64,000 nucleotides of DNA from an uncultured Paracoccaceae bacterium (GCA_947501355.1 CANMVA010000001.1:690001-754000), one strand, 5' to 3'. Counted from the stretch's first letter, positions 44,555 to 54,898 are shown. Numbers and translations: made by a program. Notes: generated from the sequence alone by a model not told the origin.

Positions 44555-45025
44555 TCAGACATACTCAATGGACAGGATTTCATAGCTTTTCTCGCCGCCG
44601 GGGGTTTTGACCTCGACGCTGTCGCCGTCTTCCTTGCCGATCAGCGCACGGGCGAGGGGCGATTTGATGTTGAGCTTACCGTTCTGAATGTCCGCCTCCG
44701 GTTCACCGACGATCTGGTAGGTCTTCTCTTCGTCGGTATCCTCGTCGACCAGACGCACCGTTGCGCCGAATTTGATCGTGCCAGACAGTTTGGAGGTGTC
44801 GATCACGTCGGCCAGCCCAAGAATACCCTCAAGCTCTTTCACACGGCCTTCGATGAAGCTCTGCTTCTCGCGGGCGGCATGATACTCGGCGTTCTCCGAC
44901 AAGTCGCCATGCTCGCGCGCCTCGGCAATCGCCTTGATGACGGCGGGGCGCTGAACCGATTTCAGCTCTTTCAATTCTGCATTCAGCGCGGTGTGGCCCG
45001 CGCGGGTCAGTGGGATCTTGTCCAT
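44555..45025 (-). CDS. greA: Transcription elongation factor GreA
   Basis: 156 residues. N-terminal coiled coil with the catalytic tip acidic pair ([28 protein letters not shown]) that stimulates RNA polymerase to cleave backtracked transcripts, then the C-terminal FKBP-like domain ending [26 protein letters not shown] 45025 is chosen; the longer open frame beyond it is antisense to the PAP2 gene. Divergent from that gene by 138 bp. Confidence 0.96.
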   Translation of the reverse strand: MDKIPLTRAGHTALNAELKELKSVQRPAVIKAIAEAREHGDLSENAEYHAAREKQSFIEGRVKELEGILGLADVIDTSKLSGTIKFGATVRLVDEDTDEEKTYQIVGEPEADIQNGKLNIKSPLARALIGKEDGDSVEVKTPGGEKSYEILSIEYV

Positions 45026-45163
45026 AAAATTACCTTGGAGTTGGCCGAAAATGGGCAATCGCTGCCACGGTGTTAACTCAATCTGAAGGTAGAAAGTCAA
45101 TGGAGGGGCTGCAAGACCAATGCATGTTTTGTGGCAATAGGTTGCTTTTAAGGGCGGAGCGCA

Positions 45164-46135
45164 GTGAAACGGCTGGCGATCTTTTCGGGCATTTATCTGG
45201 TGATTTCGGTCGCCATTGCGTTCGTGTTCCGTGACGATATGTGGCTGAAGCTGCAAAGCACGGCTCATAAATCGCGCAATTTCGCAGAGGCGATGGTCGA
45301 GGTAGGGTATCTGTTCGCTGCCGCCCTGTTCCTGATTTTCGCGCTCTACGGCGTTGCTGAGCTGAAACGCCGCGCGGCTGATATCGGTTGGGCGGTGCTG
45401 GCTTTGATCCTGTTCCAACCAGCCTTCACGCTTTTCAAGACAACCATGCCCGCGATTGTGCCGTTCTTTGCGGACCCGTTCTTCGCGGAATTGGATAAGG
45501 CGCTGCATTTTGGAACCGATCCGTGGGTTTTTGCCCATGCGTTGGACCAGTTTTTCGACGTGCAGGTGTTGATGGAGTTCTATCTGACCGGCTGGGCGAT
45601 CCCTGCGTTCTTCCTGCCCATCGTCATGGCCGCAACAGATCGCGATACAGCGCGGGTCAACCGCTCCCTCATTGTGTTCATGTTCGCGTGGGTCGGCATC
45701 GGCAATGTGCTGGCGTTGGCCGGACTCTCCGCAGGTCCGATCTACTATGATCGGCTGCTGGGCACGGACCGTTATCCGGAGATGATGGCGATGCTGGAGG
45801 CGAAGGGCATCTTCGCGTCCTCCATCGGGGAAACGCAGGAAATGCTCTGGCAGTTCTATACCGATGGCGCGCAGGCGCTGGGCTCTGGCATCAGCGCGTT
45901 TCCAAGCGTGCATGTGGCTGTGGCCACTGCGGTCGCGCTCTACATGTATGAGCGCCACCCGCTTCTGGCGGTCCCCGGAGCGTTTTTCTGGGCTGCCGTG
46001 ATGATCCTGTCGGTCTATACGGGCTATCATTATGCCATCGACGGCTATGTCTCGACGCTTCTGGTGGGCGGCTTGTGGTTTGTCCTTATGCGTAAGTCCA
46101 ACCAGCAGGCAGTTTTAACGCCAGCGACTGTATAA
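45164..46135 (+). CDS. PAP2-superfamily membrane phosphatase, 323 aa
   Basis: About six or seven hydrophobic segments. The late PAP2 motifs are clear: [18 protein letters not shown] (PSxH) and [20 protein letters not shown] (SxxxxxHYxxD); the first KxxxxxxRP motif is not obvious. Such enzymes dephosphorylate lipid phosphates or isoprenyl diphosphates at the membrane; some are inositolphosphotransferases. GTG 45164 is preceded by GGAG at 45156-45159. Monocistronic. Confidence 0.82.
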   Translation: MKRLAIFSGIYLVISVAIAFVFRDDMWLKLQSTAHKSRNFAEAMVEVGYLFAAALFLIFALYGVAELKRRAADIGWAVLALILFQPAFTLFKTTMPAIVPFFADPFFAELDKALHFGTDPWVFAHALDQFFDVQVLMEFYLTGWAIPAFFLPIVMAATDRDTARVNRSLIVFMFAWVGIGNVLALAGLSAGPIYYDRLLGTDRYPEMMAMLEAKGIFASSIGETQEMLWQFYTDGAQALGSGISAFPSVHVAVATAVALYMYERHPLLAVPGAFFWAAVMILSVYTGYHYAIDGYVSTLLVGGLWFVLMRKSNQQAVLTPATV

Positions 46136-46240
46136 CGCACCGTCCCGATTGACCTTGCCAAAGCCTTTAAGATACTCCGCTCTAGATTTGTTTCTTAGGG
46201 TGAGCGCAGCCAAACCGCCCCGCCACATGAGGAGAGCCTG

Positions 46241-47893
46241 ATGGCCGAGATTGAACGCGAAGCAATGGAATATGACGTCGTTATCGTCGGTGCAGGCCCC
46301 GCCGGTCTGTCTGCAGCGATCCGTCTGAAACAGCTTGATGCCGATCTGAATGTCGTCGTTCTTGAGAAGGGCTCGGAAGTGGGCGCGCATATCCTGTCGG
46401 GTGCGGTTCTGGATCCGGCGGGTATCGACGCGCTGATCCCCGATTGGAAAGAGAAAGGCGCGCCGATCACGGTGCCTGTGAAAGACGACAATTTCTACAT
46501 GCTGGGCGAGGCTGGCAACATTCGCCTACCCAACTTCGCGATGCCGCCGCTGATGAACAACCACGGCAATTATATCGTCTCGATGGGCAATGTGTGCCGC
46601 TGGATGGCCGAACAGGCCGAGGAACTGGGCGTTGAGGTCTTCCCCGGCATGGCCTGTTCCGAGCTGGTTTATGCAGAGGATGGCTCGCTCAAAGGCGTTG
46701 TCGCCGGTGAGTTCGGCTTGAACCCCGATGGCACTCAAAGCGACGGATACGAGCCCGGCATGGAGTTGCACGGCAAATATGTCTTCCTGTCCGAAGGCGT
46801 GCGCGGATCGCTCTCCAAAGAAGCCATCGCGAAGTTTGGCCTCGACAAGGATTGCGATGTGCCGAAATTCGGCCTCGGCATGAAGGAAATCTGGGAGATT
46901 GATCCCGACAAGCACCGCGAAGGGTCGGTCACCCACACGATGGGTTGGCCCTTGAACGGCAATGCCGGTGGTGGTTCTTTCATCTACCACCTTGATAACA
47001 ATCAGGTTTATGTGGGCTTCGTGGTCCACCTGAATTACGAGAACCCCTATCTCTTCCCCTATATGGAGTTCCAGCGCTTCAAGCATCACCCGATGGTGGA
47101 AGAGCTGCTGAAAGGCGGAAAGCGCATCGCATATGGCGCGCGCGCAATCTCGGAAGGCGGCTGGCAGTCGATCCCACAGGTCGCGTTCCCGGGTGGGGCG
47201 CTGCTGGGCTGTTCGGCTGGTCTGGTGAACGTGCCGCGGATCAAGGGCAATCATAACGCGATGTTCTCGGGTATTCATGCGGCGGAAGCAGCCCATGCGG
47301 CCATCAAGGAGGGTCGCGCCTCCGATACGCTGGAGATGTATGAAAGCGAGCTGCGCTCTGGCCCGATTGCCAAAGACCTCAAGCGCGTGCGCAACGTCAA
47401 ACCGCTGTGGTCCAAATACGGGCTGCTGGGCGGTCTGGTCTTGGGGGCTGTCGATATGTGGACGGCCAATATCACGGGCTGGAATCCATTCGGCACCATC
47501 AAGCACGGCAAGAATGACGCCGATGCGACGGGCAAAGCGAAGGATCACAAAGAGATCGTGTATCCGAAACCCGATGGCAAACTGTCCTTCGACCGTCTGA
47601 CCAATGTCAGCTTCTCAATGACCAACCACGAGGAAAGCCAGCCTGCGCATCTTAAACTCGGCGATGCGACCATCCCGACCGAGATTAACCTGCCGCAATA
47701 TGCGGGCCCCTCGGCCCGGTATTGCCCCGCAGGCGTCTACGAGTTTGTGGAGGAGGAGAACAAGGACCCGCGCTTTGTGATCAACTTCCAGAACTGTGTG
47801 CATTGCAAAACCTGCGACATCAAAGACCCGTCGCAGAACATCAACTGGACCACGCCGCAGGGTGGCGACGGGCCGAACTACCCGAATATGTGA
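46241..47893 (+). CDS. Electron-transfer flavoprotein:ubiquinone oxidoreductase
   Basis: 550 residues, the usual length. N-terminal FAD site VIVGAGPAGLSAAIRLKQL, the substrate region FGLGMKEIWEIDPDKHREGSVTHTMGWPL and a central GCSAGLVNVPRIKGNHNAM. The 4Fe-4S cluster cysteines lie in RYCPAGVYEF and NCVHCKTCDIKDPSQNINW at the C-terminus. It passes electrons from ETF (fed by acyl-CoA dehydrogenases such as the one at 34263) to ubiquinone in the membrane. A hairpin follows the stop. Confidence 0.95.
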   Translation: MAEIEREAMEYDVVIVGAGPAGLSAAIRLKQLDADLNVVVLEKGSEVGAHILSGAVLDPAGIDALIPDWKEKGAPITVPVKDDNFYMLGEAGNIRLPNFAMPPLMNNHGNYIVSMGNVCRWMAEQAEELGVEVFPGMACSELVYAEDGSLKGVVAGEFGLNPDGTQSDGYEPGMELHGKYVFLSEGVRGSLSKEAIAKFGLDKDCDVPKFGLGMKEIWEIDPDKHREGSVTHTMGWPLNGNAGGGSFIYHLDNNQVYVGFVVHLNYENPYLFPYMEFQRFKHHPMVEELLKGGKRIAYGARAISEGGWQSIPQVAFPGGALLGCSAGLVNVPRIKGNHNAMFSGIHAAEAAHAAIKEGRASDTLEMYESELRSGPIAKDLKRVRNVKPLWSKYGLLGGLVLGAVDMWTANITGWNPFGTIKHGKNDADATGKAKDHKEIVYPKPDGKLSFDRLTNVSFSMTNHEESQPAHLKLGDATIPTEINLPQYAGPSARYCPAGVYEFVEEENKDPRFVINFQNCVHCKTCDIKDPSQNINWTTPQGGDGPNYPNM

Positions 47894-47900
47894 TTGCAAA

Positions 47901-47929
47901 AGGGGCGGCCAAAGGGTCGCCCCTCATTG
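47901..47929 (+). terminator. Hairpin after the ETF-QO gene
   Basis: AGGGGCG (47901-47907) pairs with CGCCCCT (47918-47924) across a 10-base loop; the following T tract is weak (CATTGCTTTA), so termination may be partial. Confidence 0.45.
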
Positions 47930-48001
47930 CTTTAGGGGGCAGGCACCGCTACCTTTCTGGTTCAGGCCCTAAACGGGCCCAAAGGCAGGGAGGCACGGAA
48001 C

Positions 48002-49711
48002 GTGCGTTTGACAACCACAGGTATTCTCGCGGCATTGGTGTTGGGGCTTATGCCCACCCCTCCGGCAAAGGCCGATGGCATCGCCGGGGCCTATCTGGCA
48101 GGCCGCGCTGCAAGTTTCCAAAGCGACTACGAACAGGCGGCGCAGTATTATGCCCAGGCGTTGATCGCAGACCCGTCAAACCCTCGCCTGCTTGAGAATG
48201 CCACATCCGCCTTCGTCAACCTGGGCCGTGTTCCGCAAGCGCATGCGATTGCGCAGAAAATGCAGATGAGCGGGCTGGAAAGCCAGATCGCGCATCTTGT
48301 GATCACCGCCGAACAGTTCAAGCAGGGCGATTATGACCAGATGCTGGACGACATTGCGGCCGGGCGCCGCATCGGCCCGCTTGTCGACGGGTTGGCGACA
48401 GCCTGGGCCGAGCTGGGCCGGGGGCGCATGACCGAAGCCTTGGCCCGGTTCGATGCGCTGTCTGAAGAAACCGGCCTGCAGGGCTTTGCGCTGTATCACA
48501 AGGCTTTGGCACTTGCCTCCGTCGGGGATTTCGAGGGGGCAGATGCGCTCTTTGCCGGTGATGAGCAGGGGCCTTTACGTCAGACGCGTCGCGGGGCGAT
48601 GGCACATATCGAAGTGTTGAGCCAGTTGGAGCGCAACGAGGATGCGCTGCAATTGCTGGACCTGCTTTTCAGCACCGACACCGATCCCGGCGTGGAGGAT
48701 ATTCGCACCCGGCTTGAGGCGGGCGAAGTGTTGCCCTTCACCCATGTGACCAATGCCAGCGACGGCGCTGCCGAGATGTTCTTTTCTGTCGCCGGGGTCC
48801 TCAGCACTGACGCCGCCCCCGGATATACGCTGCTTTATTCGCGGCTTGCCGAGTATCTGCGTGAGGATCATGTGGATGCGATCCTGCTCTCGGCGGCGAT
48901 GCTCGAAGATCTTGAGCGCTATGAGCTGGCGACCCAAAGCTACAATCGCGTGCCACGCGACCACCCGGCGTTTCATGCCGCCGAACTGGGGCGGGCGGAC
49001 ACGCTGCGCCGCGCCGGTAAGGACGATGCGGCCATCGAGGTCCTGCAGCAGCTTGCCAAAAGCCATGGCGATCTGCCCGCCGTGCATACGGCCATGGGTG
49101 ACATGATGCGCGGGTTGCAGCGCTTTGAAGAAGCGATCCCTGCCTATGACCGTGCTCTTGAGCTGACAGGCGAAGACGATGCCCAGTGGTTCGTCCATTA
49201 TGCGCGCGGCATCAGCTATGAGCGCTCCGGTGATTGGGACAATGCGGAGGCTGACTTCCGCCGCGCTTTGGAATTGCGCCCCAACCAGCCGCTGGTTCTG
49301 AACTATCTCGGCTATTCGCTGGTCGAGAAGAAGATCAAGCTGGATGAAGCCCTTGAGATGATCGAAACCGCCGCCGCGGAACGCCCCAATAGCGGCTTTA
49401 TCATCGACAGTCTGGGTTGGGTGCTCTACCGTCTTGGCCGCTACGACGAAGCGGTAGGCCATATGGAGCGCGCGGCTGAATTGATGCCTGTTGATCCGGT
49501 CGTCAATGACCACCTTGGGGATGTCTACTGGGCCGTCGGTCGCGAAACCGAAGCACAGTTCCAGTGGAAGCGTGCTTTGTCCTTTATCGATCCCGATGAC
49601 ACCGATGGCGAGGCTGATCCCGAGCGTATCCGGCGCAAGCTGGAAGTCGGGCTGGATGTGGTGCTGGACGAAGAAGGCGCGCCGCCGCTTCGGGTCGCCA
49701 ATGACGGTTAG
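48002..49711 (+). CDS. Exported TPR-repeat protein, 569 aa
   Basis: Start GTG 48002 follows AGGGAGG. Signal peptide about 1-24 (ending PPAKADG). The body is a chain of tetratricopeptide repeats, clearest at about 30-65 ([35 protein letters not shown]) and 370-510. Examples there are [54 protein letters not shown] and [25 protein letters not shown]. Probably a periplasmic or outer-membrane scaffold. Its last 11 bp overlap the start of ispE. Confidence 0.9.
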   Translation: MRLTTTGILAALVLGLMPTPPAKADGIAGAYLAGRAASFQSDYEQAAQYYAQALIADPSNPRLLENATSAFVNLGRVPQAHAIAQKMQMSGLESQIAHLVITAEQFKQGDYDQMLDDIAAGRRIGPLVDGLATAWAELGRGRMTEALARFDALSEETGLQGFALYHKALALASVGDFEGADALFAGDEQGPLRQTRRGAMAHIEVLSQLERNEDALQLLDLLFSTDTDPGVEDIRTRLEAGEVLPFTHVTNASDGAAEMFFSVAGVLSTDAAPGYTLLYSRLAEYLREDHVDAILLSAAMLEDLERYELATQSYNRVPRDHPAFHAAELGRADTLRRAGKDDAAIEVLQQLAKSHGDLPAVHTAMGDMMRGLQRFEEAIPAYDRALELTGEDDAQWFVHYARGISYERSGDWDNAEADFRRALELRPNQPLVLNYLGYSLVEKKIKLDEALEMIETAAAERPNSGFIIDSLGWVLYRLGRYDEAVGHMERAAELMPVDPVVNDHLGDVYWAVGRETEAQFQWKRALSFIDPDDTDGEADPERIRRKLEVGLDVVLDEEGAPPLRVANDG

Positions 49712-50519
49712 CGCTTTCGCGCCCGCCAAGATCAACCTGACGCTTCATGTCACGGGTCAACGCCCCGATGGGTATCACTTGCTGGATAGCCTCGTGTGCT
49801 TTGCCGATATCGGCGATCTGGTCACGGTTGGTTTTGACGAGGTTTTGTCGCTGACCGTTACGGGGCCGCGCGCCAAGGGCGTGCCGACAGATGACAGCAA
49901 TCTGGTCCTGAAAGCCGCGCGGTTTCTGGACCCGAACGGCATGGCGCGTATCACCCTCGACAAGCACTTGCCCGCCGCCGCGGGGATCGGTGGTGGCTCG
50001 TCGGATGCTGCGGCAACCCTGCGCGCCTTGTCTGAGCTGTGGGAGGTCCCGCTGCCGGAAAATACGGTTGCTCTGGGTGCTGATGTGCCGGTTTGCCTGC
50101 ACCCCATGGCGCTGCGCATGCAAGGCGTTGGCGATGATCTGCATCCCGTCGCTCCGCTGCCTGAGGTGCACGCGGTTCTCGTAAATCCGGGCGTCGATGT
50201 GCCAACACCTGCCGTTTTCAACGCGTTGAAACATAAAGAGAATACGCCGATGGACGGGGTTCCTGCCTTTGCAGATGTAACCGACCTCGCGCAATGGCTC
50301 AAACAGCAACGCAACGATCTGCAAGCCCCTGCCATCGCGCAGGCGCCGCTGATCCTTGATGTCTTGGACAGCCTGAATGACGGGCTTCTCGCCGCGATGT
50401 CCGGCTCAGGCGCGACGTGCTTTGCGCTTTACACTTCATCTGCCGAAGCGCGGGCGAAGGCGCGCGATCTGCAACGCGATCAGCCGGGGTGGTGGGTTGC
50501 CCCCTGCCGCCTCAGCTGA
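49701..50519 (+). CDS. ispE: 4-diphosphocytidyl-2-C-methyl-D-erythritol kinase
   Basis: 272 residues. GHMP kinase: [22 protein letters not shown] at the N-terminus, ATP-binding [21 protein letters not shown], and [13 protein letters not shown] near the C-terminus. It phosphorylates CDP-methylerythritol in the non-mevalonate isoprenoid pathway, upstream of the polyprenyl synthase encoded next door on the other strand. The two genes converge and overlap by 8 bp. Confidence 0.95.
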   Translation: MTVSAFAPAKINLTLHVTGQRPDGYHLLDSLVCFADIGDLVTVGFDEVLSLTVTGPRAKGVPTDDSNLVLKAARFLDPNGMARITLDKHLPAAAGIGGGSSDAAATLRALSELWEVPLPENTVALGADVPVCLHPMALRMQGVGDDLHPVAPLPEVHAVLVNPGVDVPTPAVFNALKHKENTPMDGVPAFADVTDLAQWLKQQRNDLQAPAIAQAPLILDVLDSLNDGLLAAMSGSGATCFALYTSSAEARAKARDLQRDQPGWWVAPCRLS

Positions 50520-51513
50520 CCCGCGCGACCACGTAATCGGCCAGATCCAGCAGCATCTCGCGCAGCTCTGTTTCGGGCAGCTTGGTCATCGCGTCCTTGG
50601 CCTTTTCTGCCCACGCCAGCGCATCCTGACGGGTCGCCTCCAGCGTGTCGTGCTTGGCCAGAAGCGCCATCGCATACTCCAGATCGCCGTCCTTCTGGTC
50701 GCCTTTTTCGATGGTGCGCGCCCAAAATGCGCGCTCTTCCGCATCGGCCAAAGCGACAGCCTTGATGACCGGCAAGGTCAGCTTGCGCTCGCGGAAATCG
50801 TCGCCAAGATTTTTGCCCGTGGCCGAAGAATCCCCCGCGTAATCCAGCAAGTCGTCGACGATCTGGAACGACACGCCCAACGCATCGCCGTAATCATAAA
50901 GCGCCTGCACCTGCTCTTCATCGACGGCGGCGATCACGCCGCCCACCTGAGTGGCAGCTGAAAACAAAGCGGCCGTTTTCCCGCGCACGACCTTCAGGTA
51001 GATGTCCTCATCGGTCGCCAAATCCCGCGCAGCGGTCAGTTGCAAGACCTCGCCTTCGGCAATCGTCGCCGCGGCGTTTGCCAAGATGTCGAGGACGCGC
51101 AACGATCCGGTTTCGACCATCAACTGGAACGACCGCGCAAAAAGGTAATCCCCGACCAGCACGCTTGAGGTGTTGTCCCACAAAAGGTTCGCCGTGGGCC
51201 GCCCGCGCCGCTTGTCGCTTTCATCCACCACATCGTCATGCAGCAGCGTAGCTGTATGAATGAACTCCACAGTCGCAGCCAGATGCACGTGATACGGCCC
51301 GCCATACCCGCACATCTTGGCAGCTGCCAAGGTCAGCATCGGGCGCAAGCGTTTGCCCCCAGCTTCCACCAGATGGGCCGTGACTTCGGGGATGCGTGGG
51401 GCGTGTTCGGACGCCATTCGCGCGCGGATCAGCGCGTTCACCGCCGTCATTTCATCGGCCAGATCGGCGCTCAGGCGTTCATGGGGTTTGGTCGCCGCTT
51501 GATCCAAGCTCAT
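50512..51513 (-). CDS. ispB: Polyprenyl (probably octa- or decaprenyl) diphosphate synthase
   Basis: 333 residues. Both aspartate-rich motifs of trans-prenyltransferases are intact: [17 protein letters not shown] and [13 protein letters not shown], plus GGKRLRPML near residue 50. It makes the ubiquinone side chain used by UbiA (16993). Chain length cannot be set from sequence; Rhodobacterales usually make Q-10. ATG 51513 is chosen since the preceding residues look non-coding. Divergent from DUF2007 by 65 bp. Confidence 0.93.
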   Translation of the reverse strand: MSLDQAATKPHERLSADLADEMTAVNALIRARMASEHAPRIPEVTAHLVEAGGKRLRPMLTLAAAKMCGYGGPYHVHLAATVEFIHTATLLHDDVVDESDKRRGRPTANLLWDNTSSVLVGDYLFARSFQLMVETGSLRVLDILANAAATIAEGEVLQLTAARDLATDEDIYLKVVRGKTAALFSAATQVGGVIAAVDEEQVQALYDYGDALGVSFQIVDDLLDYAGDSSATGKNLGDDFRERKLTLPVIKAVALADAEERAFWARTIEKGDQKDGDLEYAMALLAKHDTLEATRQDALAWAEKAKDAMTKLPETELREMLLDLADYVVARVS

Positions 51514-51578
51514 CACCGCTCCGTCAGTTCGTGTCTCTGCGCCTCGACATAGCTGTGCTGGCCCCTTACGTCTATGGC

Positions 51579-51794
51579 ATGAAAGAGCTTTTACGCACCA
51601 ATGACCCGACAATCATCGCCTTCGCGACGGCGCTTCTGTCCGGCGAAGGCATCCAGAGTTTTACGATGGACGCGAATATGAGCGTTCTTGAGGGCTCCAT
51701 CGGGATCATGCCGCGCCGTCTGATGGTGCGCGAGGCCGATTGGTTCATGGCCTCCAGCGTGATGCGCGACAACGATATCCACGTCTCAGAATGA
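51579..51794 (+). CDS. DUF2007 family small protein, 71 aa
   Basis: MKELLRTNDPTIIAFATALLSGEGI... DANMSVLEGSIGIMPRRLMV is the typical DUF2007 (putative signal-transducing) sequence: a small ferredoxin-like fold beginning with xELLRTNDxV and ending in a conserved RLMVxxxD. Cytoplasmic. Function unproven. Its stop overlaps the methyltransferase start (ATGA), so the two are coupled. Confidence 0.88.
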   Translation: MKELLRTNDPTIIAFATALLSGEGIQSFTMDANMSVLEGSIGIMPRRLMVREADWFMASSVMRDNDIHVSE

Positions 51795-52513
51795 CCCTGA
51801 CGCAGGACGCTTTTCTGGGCGGGCGGGTGCAAGCAAGGCAACCCGCGAAGGGCTTCCGGTCTGGCATTGATGCGGTTCTCATGGCGGCGGCTGTGCCTGC
51901 AAAAGAAGGGCAATCGGTCCTGGAGCTGGGCTGCGGAGCGGGTGTGGCCGGCCTCTGCCTGAAAGCCCGTGTTGCCGTTGAGGTGACCGGGCTGGAGCGT
52001 CAGGCAGATTACGTGGCCCTCGCCCAGCAAAACGGGCTGCATGCGCTTCATGGCGATCTGGCGCATATGCCTGACCTGTTGCGCCAACAGAGCTTCGATC
52101 ATGTCATCGCCAACCCGCCCTATTATCGCGCGTCGGATCGCTCTGCCGCGCAGGATGCGGGGCGGGAAGCCGCGCTGACCGAGGAAACACCGCTTTTCGC
52201 ATGGGTCGATGCGGCCATTCGTAGGCTCAAACCCAAAGGCTATCTGACCATGATTCAGAGCGCGGACCGGCTGCCGGATCTGTTGTCTGCGATGGATGCC
52301 CGGCTTGGCTCGATCCGGGTTCTGCCGCTGAGCCCGCGGGCCGGAAAAGACGCGCATCTGGTCCTCGTGCAGGCGCGTAAAGGCGGACGCACGCCGTTTG
52401 TTCTGCGCCCGCCGCTGATTCTGCACGAAGGCGACACACACGCGCAGGATGGCGAAAGCTATACGCCCGAGGTCCGCAATATCTTGCGAGACGCCGCGGC
52501 ACTGCCCATCTGA
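51791..52513 (+). CDS. tRNA1(Val) (adenine-37-N6)-methyltransferase-like protein
   Basis: 240 residues. SAM-binding motif I VLELGCGAGVAGLCL and the N6-adenine catalytic motif IANPPYY followed by RASDRS place it with TrmN6/YfiC-type enzymes. The N-terminal TQDAFLGGRVQARQPAKGFRSGIDAVLMAA is also typical. The exact tRNA or other target is inferred. Coupled to DUF2007. Confidence 0.87.
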   Translation: MTLTQDAFLGGRVQARQPAKGFRSGIDAVLMAAAVPAKEGQSVLELGCGAGVAGLCLKARVAVEVTGLERQADYVALAQQNGLHALHGDLAHMPDLLRQQSFDHVIANPPYYRASDRSAAQDAGREAALTEETPLFAWVDAAIRRLKPKGYLTMIQSADRLPDLLSAMDARLGSIRVLPLSPRAGKDAHLVLVQARKGGRTPFVLRPPLILHEGDTHAQDGESYTPEVRNILRDAAALPI

Positions 52514-52616
52514 TAAGCATCCACCGGGCGCGCTATGTCATATGCTGCACCTGCGGCGTGACATTAACCTTTTTGCGTGGTGGACTGTAAAGACAATCAA
52601 CAGAGAGGAGTTGCCT

Positions 52617-52781
52617 ATGTCCGTAAGTTCGCATGTTCAGGAACTGAGGAAGAAACACCAGAATCTCTCGGAGACAGTTGAACAAGCGCAGCGAAGTCCG
52701 GGGGTGGACGATCTTCAGATCGCCGCTCTCAAGAAAGAGAAACTTCGGCTCAAGGAACAGATTGAGCGCTTGTCGAGCTAA
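52617..52781 (+). CDS. DUF465 (YdcH-like) coiled-coil protein, 54 aa
   Basis: MSVSSHVQELRKKHQNLSETVEQAQRSPGVDDLQIAALKKEKLRLKEQIERL is a clear DUF465 protein: one helical hairpin with the conserved LKKEKLRLKEQI pattern. AGAGAGGAG (52601-52609) is a strong ribosome binding site. Function unknown. Convergent with the EamA gene, 3 bp apart. Confidence 0.88.
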   Translation: MSVSSHVQELRKKHQNLSETVEQAQRSPGVDDLQIAALKKEKLRLKEQIERLSS

Positions 52782-52784
52782 GGC

Positions 52785-53648
52785 TCAATGACGACTGGCG
52801 CGGGCAGCCAGAATTGCCCCGCCAGTGATCAACGCCGCCGCAAGGGCGAGCGACAGGGTCGGATCAGCCACTCCAGCCAGCACCAAAATCAGCGTCGACA
52901 GCAACGGGGCCGCGTAAGAGGCAACGCCCAAAAGCTGGATATTTCCGCGCTTTACGCCGATATCCCAGACGTAAAAGGCCAGTCCCACGGGGCCGAGGCC
53001 AAGGGCCACGACCGACAGCCAACTTGTAGGGCTGTCAGGCCAGATTGTCGGCTCTAACGCGATATGAGCGATGGCGGAAAGACAGGCGGTTGCCACGCAA
53101 AAAACCGCAACGCTTTCCGTTGGCGTGTCGCCCAACCTGCGGGAAATCACCGAATAGCCGGACCAAGTCAGCGCGCAGAGCAACGCCAGCCCGTAGCCGG
53201 GAAGGGCAGCTTGATCGACCGCACCGATCCCGTCCGCAAAGAGGATCACTGCCGCGCCGCATAGCCCGATCAGCGCGCCAATCACATGGCCGATCCGCAG
53301 TGATTCTCCGGGAAGCAGGCCGGAGAACAGGACGATCAGCAGCGGCCACAGATAGGCGATCAGCCCGGCCTGGGCCGGAGGTGCCATTCTGAGCGCAGAA
53401 AAATACAGAAAATGGTATCCAAATAACCCCGCCGTTCCGAAGACATAGACGCCCAGCGGCACGGTTCTGAGGCGCTTTGGATTGCCCTTCGTCACTAGCC
53501 AGACGAGCCCGATCGTGCCGCCGATCGTGAAGCAGAGCGCGTTCAGCAAAAGCGGTGGCACGGGGCGCGAGCCTTCGGTGAAAAGCGCCAGCATCGACCA
53601 GAGCAGGATTGCGCCAAACCCCAGCAGCGTCGCCTTCCCAGCGCTCAT
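52785..53648 (-). CDS. EamA/DMT family transporter
   Basis: 287 residues, ten hydrophobic segments arranged as two EamA repeats (ILLWSMLALFTEGSRPVPPLLLNALCF; ALTWSGYSVISRRLG). Members export amino acids or other metabolites; the second half starts near residue 145. The start at 53648 overlaps the stop of the LysR gene (ATGA), so the regulator and transporter form one operon. Substrate unknown. Confidence 0.9.
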   Translation of the reverse strand: MSAGKATLLGFGAILLWSMLALFTEGSRPVPPLLLNALCFTIGGTIGLVWLVTKGNPKRLRTVPLGVYVFGTAGLFGYHFLYFSALRMAPPAQAGLIAYLWPLLIVLFSGLLPGESLRIGHVIGALIGLCGAAVILFADGIGAVDQAALPGYGLALLCALTWSGYSVISRRLGDTPTESVAVFCVATACLSAIAHIALEPTIWPDSPTSWLSVVALGLGPVGLAFYVWDIGVKRGNIQLLGVASYAAPLLSTLILVLAGVADPTLSLALAAALITGGAILAARASRH

Positions 53649-54586
53649 GCAGGGCCTTCGACGGGCGTGATTGTCCGCCCTTCGCTGAAGGCCCCGATCT
53701 CGTCGGCCTGCGCCATGATCCAAGCTTTGAACGCTGCCACTTGTGGGCGTGTCTCGGCCCCTTTCGGGCAAATGAAGCGGAACCGGGCCTCTGACGAGAT
53801 CCCGTGCATCAAGGGCGCAACAAGCCGTCCAGCCTTGATGTCCTGATAGGCCAGGGACGCCCGCGCCAAGACCACGCCGCCGCCCGACAAGGCCGCGTCA
53901 ATCGCATGGTCGGCTTGGCTGAACCGGGGGCCGCTGGTCACATCGGCTGCAACACCCGCCGCCTTGAACCACGCGTTCCAATCGCAGGGCGGTGTCAGAA
54001 ACGCGATGCTGTCATCGTGCAAAAGCGGCATTCTAAGCAAGTCAGACGGTTGTGAGACTTCGCGCGCGAGGGCAGGCGTCATGACGGGTGTCATCCACTC
54101 GCGCGAAAGCGGCTCGGAATAAAGCCCGGTATCGGGGCCATATCCAAAGCGGATCGCGACGTCGATGTCATCGCGGTTGAAATCCATGATTCTCAGAGAG
54201 GCCGAAAAGCGCAGCTCGATCTCCGGATGGGCTTGGGCGAAATCATACAGTCGCGGGGCAAGCCATTTTGCGGTGAAGGCGGGTCCTGCGGTCACGGTCA
54301 GCGATGTGGAATCGGTCAGCCGCTTCGCCCCACGCCACGCCGCCGTCAACGCGTTGAAGCCGTCCGATGTGCCGGGCAGCAGGGTGCGCCCGGCCTCGGT
54401 CAGATCAACGGCGCGGTTCAAGCGGATGAATAGGGGTTGGCCCAAATGCTCTTCCAGCGATTTGATCTGAAAGCTCAGCGCGGCGGGCGTCACGTTCAGT
54501 TCCGCTGCAGCCTTGGCGAAAGACATGTGCCGGGCCGCGGCTTCGAAAGCGCGTAGGGCGGTGAGGGGAGGAAGGCGATCCGACAT
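53645..54586 (-). CDS. LysR-family transcriptional regulator (GcvA-like)
   Basis: 313 residues. N-terminal winged helix-turn-helix (LTALRAFEAAARHMSFAKAAAELNVTPAALSFQIKSLEEHLGQPLFIR) in the GcvA/AmpR style, then a periplasmic-binding-like effector domain. It should control its own operon with EamA and possibly the divergent 36-aa gene. A T-N11-A type operator lies just upstream (54590-54612). Confidence 0.92.
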   Translation of the reverse strand: MSDRLPPLTALRAFEAAARHMSFAKAAAELNVTPAALSFQIKSLEEHLGQPLFIRLNRAVDLTEAGRTLLPGTSDGFNALTAAWRGAKRLTDSTSLTVTAGPAFTAKWLAPRLYDFAQAHPEIELRFSASLRIMDFNRDDIDVAIRFGYGPDTGLYSEPLSREWMTPVMTPALAREVSQPSDLLRMPLLHDDSIAFLTPPCDWNAWFKAAGVAADVTSGPRFSQADHAIDAALSGGGVVLARASLAYQDIKAGRLVAPLMHGISSEARFRFICPKGAETRPQVAAFKAWIMAQADEIGAFSEGRTITPVEGPA

Positions 54587-54589
54587 ATC

Positions 54590-54612
54590 TCAGTTCAATA
54601 TATCTTAACTGA
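54590..54612. promoter_or_regulatory. Candidate LysR operator (TCAGTT-N11-AACTGA)
   Basis: Perfect 6-bp inverted repeat with an 11-base AT-rich centre, matching the T-N11-A rule for LysR proteins. It lies 4 bp before the lysR start and about 90 bp before the divergent peptide gene, suiting autorepression and divergent control. Confidence 0.5.
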
Positions 54613-54700
54613 CGCTTTGGGAAGTCTCGTTTGTTAGAGCTGTTAGCGAGGATCATATTAGGGGCAGTTCAGAAATTCAGATGCTCAAAGGAGCCACACC

Positions 54701-54811
54701 ATGTTCGAGACCCCGACAAACGCCCGCACCCGTGACGCCATCCGCGCAGCTCATAAAGAGCGCGCCGACGTTTTTGCCGCTGGCCTGCGCTGGATCACTG
54801 GGCGCAAGTAA
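54701..54811 (+). CDS. 36-aa basic peptide divergent from lysR
   Basis: Reads MFETPTNARTRDAIRAAHKERADVFAAGLRWITGRK in two parts: a polar, basic N-terminus and a helical second half that could be amphipathic. AAAGGAG (54687-54693) is well placed before ATG 54701. No membrane helix. It is followed by a strong terminator, giving a complete small transcription unit. The Arg/Ala-rich pattern recalls DUF1127-like peptides, but no clear match. Function unknown. Confidence 0.58.
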   Translation: MFETPTNARTRDAIRAAHKERADVFAAGLRWITGRK

Positions 54812-54845
54812 GCGCCTTTTGATAGTCACCTCCCTTACGGCAAAT

Positions 54846-54878
54846 AAAAAGGGCCGGTCGCAGTCACCGGCCCTTTTT
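54846..54878. terminator. Bidirectional terminator
   Basis: AAAAAGGGCCGGT (54846-54858), 7-base loop, ACCGGCCCTTTTT (54866-54878). The perfect stem with A and T flanks can stop both the 36-aa gene and the convergent phaB transcript. Confidence 0.88.
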
Positions 54879-54898
54879 CTAGTCTTGAAGCTGATGGC

